Shown in pieces: positions 37,501 to 49,500 of a stretch of 64,000 nucleotides of DNA; position 1 is the first letter of the stretch; every line of letters begins with the position of its first letter. Position numbers and translations under genes: made by a program. The notes beneath the pieces were generated by a model. That model was not told where the DNA came from, made no database searches, and saw only the letters and a program-made list of their open reading frames with translations. Origin of the DNA: Siphonodentalium dalli (lineage: Eukaryota; Mollusca; Scaphopoda; Gadilida; Siphonodentaliidae); the NCBI GenBank assembly GCA_032622095.1, contig CP136064.1:170200310-170264309 (forward strand), given 5' to 3'.

Positions 37501-40500
37501 AATACTTGTAAGTTGCAACATTTTATGGAATGGCGATGATTATTTAGATTGATGGATAATAATTGCTGTCCTATAACCAAGGAGTATACTGAGCCACAGG
37601 GACTTTGGCATGGTGTCATCACAGACTGACCTTCTGACATGCTTCAACTATACCATATGTTCCTTTATTTAAATGTTTTTTTGTGGTTTTCAATGTATAT
37701 TCCTTTAAAATTTGTGTTTATTGTTTATAATTATAAGCATATTTCCCAAAAACCCTCTGAGATCAATAGATAGATATATCTGGTCGCGACTACTAATTCA
37801 TTCAGTGTGTGCTTCAAATTTTTATCACCCCATATGACGTCACATGACATATTCTTGACAGGAAACCACAATGTAATGAGGTCAGCTGTTTACAGATTTC
37901 TTTGAATCTATTTTATCTCCAAACGTTTGAACAAATAACTTCAAATTACATGGCATATACGCCTGCATGCTGATAGGTGTATTGACATGCTTAACGGTTT
38001 TATATAGTCAATACAACAGTTGTATTGCATATATTGGTAAAAGCCGATTTTCAACTTCGAGGTACAATTAATATCCAATGGGCTTTTATCACCCAATGAT
38101 CGATTTCAATTCCGATTATCAGAACATCACTATAAACTTTTTATTATCTATAGTCTGCTTATTTTTCACCAAAAAAAACCCTCCAAATGATTACTCGACT
38201 TTTACAATGTACACTTTTATAACTGAGTGGGTGAATCCATGAAGGAATTATTGAGCGGCCCCAACATGTTTGCTAGTAGTCAATGTTTCAAACGTCCTAT
38301 ACTATTTCTTGCCCCAAATGCAGGTATACAGTTTAGGATACAGAATTCCCTCTTTACTTCTATTCAAGTCTGGAAAATGTGTGTCTGATATTTGCAGAAT
38401 GAGGTCCCCATAGGGTGAATTTAGTGATGGTATCCTGGGCTAGCCTCACCAAATTCACCCTCTGGGAACCTCATTCTGCTAAGGCCTCAACCGCTATGGG
38501 AGACATAGGATTAGCTGAAGTTGATGTTCACCCATTAGTCACCTATATTATGCATTTTATCTTCTACAAATTAAGGGATATATAAACTGAACAGAAGGGA
38601 AAAAATAACTAAAAACAATGTTAATTTGAGACAAGATAGTTCCCAGAAGATGAAGCCTAAGTAGAATGAGGTCCCCAGAGGCTGAATTTGGTGATTGTAG
38701 GTCACTGTGGCATAGCATCACTAAATTAACGCTCTGGGGACCTCTTAATGCAAATGTCAGACACACTATTTCCAGAATTTCTGTTTCCAATGGGTCCCAA
38801 CTTGTTCTTTTCCATGGGGAATATCGTAACAATTTCTAACTATACTGTCACCAGTGGGCATATTGCAGAGCGCCAGGTTCCATTAATTTATAAAGAGTTA
38901 ATGGTCTGTTAACATCTTCACTGCTAATTGATGTCTTGACTTTGCGTGGTGGGGCATTCACATTATAGCCATTTTACAGTGGAAAAATAAAACAAAGGTA
39001 TCACATAATCACTAAAACTCTTCCCATTTAAACCAGGTCTCTTCCATTTATACCAAAACTTTCCAATTTATACCAGGACTCTCCCATTTATACCAGTACT
39101 CTCCCATTTATACCAGAACTATCCCATTTATACCAGATCTCTCCCATTTATACCAGAACTCTCCCATTTATACCAGTACTCTCCTCCATTTATATCAGAT
39201 CTCTCCCATTTATACCAGATCTCTCCCATTTATACCAGTACTCTCCCATTTATACCAGATCTCTCCCATTTATACCAGAACTCTCCTCCATTTATATCAG
39301 ATCTCTCCCATTTATGCCAGATCTCTCCCATTTATACCAGTACTCTCCCATTTATACCAAAACTTTCCAATTTATACCAGATCTCTCCCATTTATACCAG
39401 AACTCTCCCATTTATATCAGATCTTTCCTATTTATACCAGGACTCTCCCATTTATATCAGGACGATCCATTTATACCAGAACTCTCCCATTTATACCAGA
39501 TCTCTCACATTTATACCAGATCTCTCCCATTTATACCAGAAGTCTCCCATTTATACCAGAACTCCCATTTATTTCAGGACGATCCATTTATACCAGAACT
39601 CTCCCATTTATACCTGGTATCTCCCATTTATAGCTGGTATCTCCCATTTATATTGGGACTCTCCCATTTATGCCAGGTCTTTCCCATTTATACCAGGACT
39701 ATTCTCCATTTATACCAGGACTCTCCTTTTTAATAACATGACCAAACAGCTTGTGTTTAAAAGGAATTTAGGCAATGTACTCTATATAGTGATGTACATG
39801 TAGGCATGTTAAATACCCCACATTAACATGTTGTATTTGGTTGTGGGGCATTCACATGTACCAGAACTCTCCCATTTATACCAAGCCTCTCCCATTTATA
39901 CCAGGACTCCCATTTAATTCAGAACTCTCCCATTTTTACCAGAACTCTCCCATTTATATCAGGACGATCCATTTATACCAAAACTCTCCCATTTATACCA
40001 GGACTCTCCCATTTATATCAGATCTCTCCCACTTATACCAAGACTCTCCCATTTATACTTGGTATCTCCCATTTTATTGGGACTCTCCCATCTATGCCAT
40101 GTCTTTCCCATTTATACCAGGACTCTCCTATTTAATAGCATGACCAAACAGCTTGTGTTTAAAAGGAATTTAGGTAATGTGCTGTATATAGTGATTGTAC
40201 ATGTAGGCATGTTAAACACCCCACATTAACATGTTGTATTTGGTGGTTGTACATGTAGATCGTTAAAAACCTCCACATTTCTTTTTGTGTGTATCATTGT
40301 GTATATCATTGATCCTGCACTTATTATGGTTAAATGAAGTACTTATCATTTTCACATCACAGAGAAAAAAAGCTGAGAGAGATGATGATTTTAAACCGGG
40401 TCATAATTTCAAGACAAACAAACCAAAAGGGAGACCAAAGCGACAAGCTATTGACGAGGAATCTTCGGACAATTTTGAAGAATTTGAGGAGGAAAGTGAT

Positions 40501-43500
40501 GGTAGTTCTTACAGTGTGCGAAACAGAGTATTTCAATTACCTGAGTGAGTATAGATTTTTATAGCCTTACCAGGTATTATGGCATGCCGAGCAAGGTTCA
40601 CACTGTCGGTTGAAAGGGCTAAAGAAAATTTCATTTGGCCAAAATTTCAAGGCTATAGTCCGCAATTCCTCTCAAATTAACATTATATCTCCATGAAACC
40701 CTTAATTCATCAACAGGTAATCAGAGGTTGCTCACCTGGGTATGCAATTTATCAAAAGTAACTAAAAACCGTCTTTGCATTGACTAATAATATCTAGCAA
40801 GGAGAATTGAATTAAGTATTTCCAAAAATTTCCTTCGAAAGGATATGTTCTGTAAATCGTAAAACTATTTATGCTCTGTGACATCATACCGCAGAATATA
40901 TTTATAGCGGCATAATATGAATGGTAGCGAAATCGTTCAAACTCAACGTGTAGCTTGTTCAATAGTTAGCATTAGTCAACAACTGCAGTTAGGACCACTG
41001 CTATGAACTGAGTTTTAGCCTCCCCAATCCCCCGGGAAATGCGAACATGTGCGTTGTTGTTTACTCTATTGTGCTTGGGCCCACCGTATTTTGACATTAT
41101 CTCCATTTTGGGGGGTAGGCCTATGTTTTGCACAGGATCTCCGAGCATGAGTAATTTCATCCACTGAAATCCTGTGCACAAAATATCCATATTCAGCAGT
41201 CCTGCATTCTTTAATGTTATCGCGACAGTTTCATTAAGCTGTACAGAATGTCACTATTTGACTGCACACCAAACATTGCGTTGTAGTTTTGGCGCTTTTA
41301 TTTCAAAGGGTTACACTGTACCGGAAACATACTGTGCTCAATTGAGAGGCCTTTTCACAAGTATTCTATTTAACACTCGAACTCACGTTGCAGTAGGATT
41401 CTTTTTACGATAGATTTCCATTAACTTTAGGTTCATGAATGTCTCAAACAGATCATCAGCGAGGGGAATGAGGCCGTTCCACGGACGCTGAGCTGTAGTA
41501 ACTGAAACCCTGGAATACCACTTACATGCATATCCACTGTAGCCGGTGATGAAATAATTGTTAACAAAACCTCTAAGCTCTCTTTCAGTAGAGTGTGGAA
41601 TGTTCAACATATCAACATTTAATAAATTTTTATTTTTTTCACAGAGTAAAGAAGAAAAGGGGCCATGTGGAAATTGATTTTGATGATATCTCAAGTAGTG
41701 CTCTTGATGACTCTGGCGATGATGATTTCCTACCTGAAAAGGGCAGAAATGCTCGTAGGGCTGCAAAAAGGATAGGCAAGTGACATATTACTAGCTGATG
41801 TGCCCGACTTCGTCCGGGCTATTTAGGGATTTCTTTTTGATCGCCTCCGTCTGGGCAGAATATACAGCATCTGTACAGCAAACAATGTTGAAAATTATTA
41901 AGAGAAAGAAAAAAACTATTGTTCGAGCTGTCCAGAAACATGCCTATATGAGTGAGGTCAAGGTCAAGGACACAGTCGCACGTGAAATTGGACCTGCCCA
42001 TATTGTTCCCGGGATAAAAGTAGTCCTGCATACCAAATTTGAGTTGGATCGGTCGAGCAGTTTTCGAGTCTATAACACACATACAATCATACATACATAC
42101 ATACACACTCACATACATACATACAAACAGACAGAAGTTCCAAAATATATAATGGACTACCACAAAATAAAATGGTTGATCTTGAGCAATTGTTTATTGG
42201 GTCCAGATTACCCAAATTGACATATAGTTAGTTTGTTCTAAGATACTTTTTTTTCAAGTTTTTTTTGCTATGTGTGTCTGCTTGATTGATATCAGGACAG
42301 ATTTTGATACAAATCACCTATCTACATATATAAAACAGCATTTGGAGGTTCTTCATTATGGCTGCCATATGTGTTTATAAATTGTGTCTATTCAATTCAC
42401 TTCATTGACTCCAGAAAATATTTTAACCAGTTTTTAATCTTACGATTTACACATACTAAATTTATTACGCTTTTGATCATTGAACTCCTGCAGATAAGTA
42501 GGATAGTATAGGATAATTTTATTTACAATATAACAAACAAATAACTAGTACATTAACAGCAATACATAACAATTGAAATGTTGTATATTGCTATCTAAAT
42601 AATTTATCAGATGGCACTTACATCATGTTAACTCTTTTGATGCCAAAAACACATTATTGTGAATTATCTGGCCAATGACAAACATGCATAATTGCGAAAA
42701 ATTCCCAGCTTATTAAAATATCATGGCAATGGGATGTGTTGTTTTAAAAGTACAATTTGGGCAACACCAAATGTTTCTCTTGCATGTTTTGAAAATATAT
42801 GTTGTAGCTATTATGTTGTTGTTGTTGGAAGTGCTTCTGTGAATAGATACAGTATTTTTAAAGGATATACATGTATTTAATATACAGTTGCTCATTTCCT
42901 TCCAGAGATGAATGCTGCTGAAGCAGGCCGTAAATGTCTAGTTTGCAGCAGTCAATCAAGCGGCACATACTATGGTGCTATGAGCTGCAGAGTTTGTAAG
43001 GTATGGAGCACCTCTTTTTCATCATAGTTAACATTTTCTATGACTTTTCTGTGCAATTTGATTCCTTAACAATATGAATTACTGTTACTATCTTGAATTT
43101 CAGTTCCAACAAATACTTTTGATTGTCAATTAGCAACTATTTACTAGATTATATCATTGAAATAGCTTCACAGTTTTTTCTATGTCCTAAATATGTAAAT
43201 ATGAAGTCAGAAAGTTATTGTTTACCGAACTATCACTTAAATGTACACAATCCGATATTATGGTCTCCATATCATCCAGTTACAACAACAACGGAATTTC
43301 ACCAAAAGCCGATTTAGTTATCAAAGTAGTATTCCCATGTGTAGCCAGCGCAGTGCCATATAACATGTCTATTTACCTGAATAATACCTGATTACCGATT
43401 CTTAAAGTAGTATATGTATGTATCCACACGTCTACTATCACAACATACCATATTCTTGTGGATAGCGTTACTTTTCATTCTCTCAGATTCCGAAATTATT

Positions 43501-46500
43501 TATGTAATTTACGATCGTCACTGATAGTACAGCGAGTCGCAGCCTTGTGTGACCTCGCGTAACGGCATCCTTGTGCATGTCTCTACTATTTCTGGAAGAA
43601 GTCAGCTGATTTTTGCCACGCCGACAAATTTTCCCGGTGTTTGAAAACCAACTGATTTCAAAAAATTATATCTAATAACTCTGAGCTTTGATGGGTGGGT
43701 TCCTCAACTCAAATCAAATATTTTTTACCCATGAAACCAAAGAAATAGTAATTTAGGGGCATTTAATCTGATTATGTATCTCTAAAGGTACTCGAAGTGG
43801 GTTCATGCATAATAAAATAAATTTTATAAAGTCTGTTAAACAAATATCATCCACAGATATCATTACAAGTACATGTCAAAATAGTAGATATATTTTGTTC
43901 TTATTTTCGTTATTAATAACTCTGCAACCTTACAGTCTGGGCTAGACAAGGTTGGCACGGGTTCGTACCCCAACAATCTTGAAAATCTGGACTGATTTTC
44001 ACACTTGATCTGAATTGAGGGACATCTCAATGTGCCATTTCAATCGAAACATGGCCATTTCGATAAGAAATGAGAATTTGTTCACACTGACTGCAGCAAG
44101 CATATTTTAAGCAATGAACAATACTCAAGCCTGCAATTATGGTATCTGTCATTTGCAGAATGAGGTCCCCAGAGGGTGAACTTTGTGACACTATCCTGCA
44201 TAGTGGGCTAGCATCACTAAATTTACCCTCTGGGGACCTCATTCTGCTTAAGCCTCAACTTCAGATCAGATTGAAGTTGGTGATGTTCACCTATTAGTCA
44301 CCTTGATTATGCATTATATCTGCTGAGACTATAGATACTTCCCAGAAGATGAGGCCTAAGCAGAATGAGGTCCCAAGAGTGTGAGTTTGGTGATGCTAGC
44401 GCGCTGTGCGGGATATCATCACTAAATTCACCTCTGGGGACCTCATTCTGCTAATGACAGACACACTATTTGGACTCTTGCTCATACTGAGTCCTGCCTC
44501 CATAAATATCATATATATATATGTTTGTCTTTTACAGAGATTCTTCAGAAAAGCTGTGAGAAACAGTTTTGATAAGGATGACTCAAATCTATCGTGCAGT
44601 TACAGTAAAAAATGTGAAACATTACCACAGAGTAAGAGCCGATGCCAGTATTGCATCATAAAGAAATGCATCTCAGTTGGAATGACCAGAGCTGGTGAGC
44701 TGAGCTTTTTTCTTCTTTTTATATTCCTCCCTTTTGAAAAATCAGTTGTATTATGTCCGTTCATCAACATTTTTGGTTTTCTGTCTAGTAACTCCAGTTT
44801 GGATCATTTGATCAGAACCAAAGTTAGTAGGTATGTTTTTCAGCCAATAATAAAAGCCAAGTTCGATACAATACCAAACTTCATATGGATCTCCGGAGTG
44901 ACCTCAAAATGTGAATCTCCCTTTTTTTCTGAAATATGTAAAAAAAAATGGCCGCCGGCAGTCATCTTGGATTTCAAATTTAAATCCATCGGCACACCCT
45001 GCACTTCGCATTTATTTGAGAATTCTTTTGAAAGTTTACAGGCATGTTTAGGATCATCTCTAGATGGGAGATATCGAATTTGAATTTTTTTCGATGAAAA
45101 TCATGACCACCAGCAGCCATCTTGGATTTTGCTCTTTGCATGAATAAATCCTTCGGCACATGTTACAGACGACATCTCTTATCCAATCGTCACCAGACTT
45201 CATATGGATCTTCGGCGTGACCACTAGATTGGAACCATCAAATCTTTCCAAATTTAGTGTTGCATGACACTTCACTCATGCTGAATCCAAAACTTTATAT
45301 ATCTCTTCATGTTGACATCTAGTATTGCTTAGACATTACAACTTTCCACACTCTTAATTGGTCCATCGACTAACACATGAAATTATCACCTCTCGAAGTT
45401 GAGCGTTAAATATTTGTTGAAAACATTTCACATTAAATCCGTTGACACACCTGCAGCCCACATTTATTCGAGAAATGTTTTGAAAATTTACAGACATGTT
45501 CAGGATCGCTTCTAGATGGGAACTATCAAATTTGAATGATTTTTAGCTCACCTGAGATGCCTATTTTGAGAAAATATTCACTTTCTATCGTTGGGGGGGG
45601 GGGGGGTGGGGGAAGGGGCAGTATTTCGTTAGAAATTTTATGATAAAGCAAAATTAACTAGAATTGTGCTTCTACTTTGCATGAATGAGTGAGTCACACG
45701 TATGTTCATACCTCTGAGATATCAACTAGAGTTGTAATTCTACTTTGCACACATGCGTCACATGTTTACCAATGTGACTTTGACAGACAAACTGATGATA
45801 GAGGGTCTGTTTCTTCGCGGATGTGCAGATGCCTATTTTGAGAAAATATTCACTTTCTATCATTGGGGGGGGGGGGGGAGGGGCAGTATTTTGTTAGAAA
45901 TTTCGCGATAAAGCAAAATTAACTAGAATTGTGCTTCTACTATGCACGAATGAGTCACACGTTTGTTCATACCTCTGAGTTTAGCAGCCAAATTGGTGAC
46001 ATGGGGGGTTGTTTCTTCGCGCATGCATTTTGAGAAATACCTTTTATCGTAGGCAAAGGATAAGAATTTTGTCCTAAATATATATCGTAGTGTTGAAACG
46101 ATTAGTAGTTTTGAGGAATCGACTAGTCGTCAGAGGGAATCGACTACTAGTCGACTAGTCGGACCCCTTCCGAAACTTACCGTTTTGTGCTCATATACGT
46201 ATATAATTTGCCGTTTGTTTTGAGTACCAGTAACCAACTTTGCATTTTCGAACGCAAAGCAAGACGTGATTTAACACTATTTGCCGTGATTATTTGGCTT
46301 AATATCACTGAAGGTTAATAGGTTATTAATTTGTCCCAGGTATATGATGTTTTATGACAATCAAATTACCATCCAGTTGATGTATGTATCTAAACGGTGG
46401 TGACAAACACCTGATCGATCGCGGAAACGCTACGGATTACGGAGTGGAAGCGCGTGCATCAATCAGAAACCGGTGCATTATTCTATATGTTTTGTGTAAA

Positions 46501-49500
46501 AATGTTCCTTTAAAATTAATATGGTATGGTCTACCGGGCCATACCGGTTCTTACATACAATCGAACATCGTTGTTTTCGAACTTGCCCAGTGTGCTTGTC
46601 AGCGATTGACTTCACAAACGGGCGTACTTGAAGAAATGCAAGATATTTTGAGAAACAAACTTCATCTCCGACAGAGTCAAACAAAAGTTAAAAATAAATG
46701 TTATAACAGCTGTAGTGCGTACAAGCCTTTTATGCTCGCAGATGTCATGTACATATATCGGACACGGAATGTGGTAAAGTTCCCTGTATATATAGAGTCC
46801 GCATATATTAAAAATGGGCCATGCATTGCGTACATAATGTTGTTCCTTGTATTCATTGCAAGGTCACGATATGACATAGCGGGTTGGCTTTATATTTATA
46901 TCTATAATACAATATATCTAGAACGTGCGATCGTATACGCTCACCCATGCGTCAGTTGATGCATGTGGTGGTTGTAAAAAATATCACACAATTTTACAAA
47001 TAAACTTTAAAGGTATACTGACATAATGCTTCAATAAACTATAATATATTGGACTTGTTATTAAACTTAAAACTTAATAATGTCACCTCGCAACTAACTT
47101 GATTGAAGTTGAGTCCTGCACACCTGCAAACACGTTGACCAGTTATCACTCAGATCAATTCCGTCACGCCGAAATAGACACGGTTGCGATAGGCGCTGAT
47201 TCTTTGAAGTTGATTATCAAAGCCGTCCGTCTCAACTTCAAAGAATAAGCCGCCGCGGCACCGACAAATACATTGAGTTGAGGTCATTGGGTTTCGCGCT
47301 CGTGCATGACCACCAAGTACTGAAAGCAGTTATCGCATCAAAGGAACAACAAAGAAGGCTTTAACAAGCTAATTGTGATGGTGTATTTCGATAGCCTGAT
47401 TGTTTAAATTGACCAGTAATTCGGTAACGGCAGCAACGGCACTGCTTTCGCGGTGGTGGGTGTGTTCCGACTAGTCGACTAGCCGATTTCGGAATCGACT
47501 AATTTAATAATCGCGTCGATTAATCGTTTCAACACTAATATAGTGCGACCAAAGGGAGCCGCAATATAATCTACATTTATATTGAATGTGGAATAGACTG
47601 CCTCGTTGAATTACCTTGACATATTTCACCGAACACTAGTTCAGTTAGCATATTAGATTGCTGTGTAGTTTAGCATATATACATGTATATACGCCCCAAT
47701 TAAGAGAGTTATGTCGTCGGAAACGCTAGATAGCGTCAGGCACCTCGGGTGTGGACCATTTAACGTTCAGGATTTCAGGGTGCAAAGTGTTAAATTTCAC
47801 ATTTGAATTCATCAGCACACTCTGAAGCCCACATTTATTGAAGAAATGTTTTGAAAATTAACAGGCATATTTAGAATCACCTCTAGATGGGTGCTATCAA
47901 ATTTGAATGAATTTCGATCACTAAAAACTTTGGCACAACCACCATTTTTCATCTGATTGATGTCAAGCTTCATATAGCTCTCCAGGTTGACCTCTAGTAA
48001 TAATGAAACATTTAAACTTTCCGCATTCCTTATTGCTCCATTGATTGCAATGCATGACATTATCCCCTCTCCTCATAAGATACATTGTTATTGACAATTC
48101 AATTTAAAATCCGGTCTGAGATGACCGAACTGAAAGCACACGTAGCACAATTGACACTAGATTAATTTTAAACCTGATGTGTAATCACAAGCTTCATTCT
48201 TTTAAGAACAATAATTATACCCCCCGCAACGAAGTTAGGGGGGGGGTATACTGGAGTCAGCTTGTCCGTCCGTCGTCCGTCCGTGGACACAAATTTGTCC
48301 GGAGTTTTTCTGTCGTTTTTTTTATCAATTTCCGTGAAACTTGGCAGAGACATCAACCACCATGGGAACCTGTGCACCTGCGATTATGACGTCTGTCAGA
48401 CTTTTTTTGGTGGAGTTATCCCCCCTTTTTCGACTTAGAAATTTTTTGCAACATGTATACTTTTGTCCGAGCTTTCATTCCTACATTTTTTGGTCAATTT
48501 TTTAAAAACGTGGCCCAGATATTTAGTACCATGGGAACTTGTGCACCTGCGATTATGACGTCTGTCCGACATTTTTTGGTGGAGTTATCCCCCTTTTTCG
48601 ACTTAGAAACTTTTTTTGCAACATGCATAATTTTGTCTGAGCTTTTATTAGCTCACCTGAGACGAAGTCTCCGGTGGAGCTATAGTCATCACTCCTCGAC
48701 CGTCCGTCCGTCCGTCTGGCTGTCCGTCTGTCCGTCAACAATCATCTTCTCGTCCCGAACCGTAAGACGGAATGTGTTCATATTTGGTGTGGATGTTCCC
48801 TAGGTGACTCTCATTCAGATTTGTTCAAATGAGGTCACTGGGTCAAATAGTTGCGAAGCCAGGGCCATAACTCTATTCCTCCATAGTAATTCTTAGAACG
48901 ACTTCTTTTACTGAACTATAAGGCCGTATGGATTCATAATTCTCACAGTGCTCACAGCTGTGTGTCCAGTCATTATAAAGTAATTAACTTTTATCTCAAT
49001 ATCCACATTTATCAGGCTGGGAGAGAATGAGGTGTGTGAATGAAATTTAATCCTATGTGTTTACAGCAATCTCAAATACAACTCTAACTGTTTGACAGTT
49101 TACACATTTTATAATAGTATTAGTATTAACCATTTCATTACCAGAGCTATGCTGGTACAGCAAAAAGAAATATTGTTAGGCCAATTTTGTCAGACATCCA
49201 AATAAATCAGACATGTCCTATTCTCGCAGGGATGTCCCCACATATGTTTGGAGAGGGGGCAAATTTCTCAGATTTGTTCATTTTTTTTCCAAAACCAATT
49301 ACGTATACTAAAATAAAATGAATATAAAATAATAGACCATTGATCAAGAGAAATGAGCTCCTAGTTTTAATATTTGTCCAATATTTATTATTTTATAACA
49401 AGGTACTAGTCTCATGCCAGTGCATTGTCTTGTATATATGTGAGTGTCCCATAGGTAGCCTCACCTAAGAGAATGCACTGGCTCTCAAGGTTAAGGAAAT

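Larger units (their letters stand above)
36981..40362 (+). other. RSF1: Intron 7 (3.4 kb)
   Basis: Phase-0 GT-AG intron with an hAT-like element, a palindromic-family member and a 20-bp minisatellite. Reading through the donor would end at a stop after about 14 codons (37023-37025). Confidence 0.85.

Noticed and set aside
39314-40143. 139- and 100-codon frames with Tyr/Pro/His-rich repeats
   Set aside because: They come from a 20-bp minisatellite without stops; 20 is not a multiple of three, so frames rotate through the unit.
41383-41766. 127-codon minus-strand frame overlapping exon 9
   Set aside because: Half of it is antisense to a supported exon and the rest has no family resemblance or conservation evidence.
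44406-45083. 225-codon frame covering exon 11 and the following intron
   Set aside because: Only 44538-44694 is coding; the rest reads intron and repeat sequence past a consensus donor.
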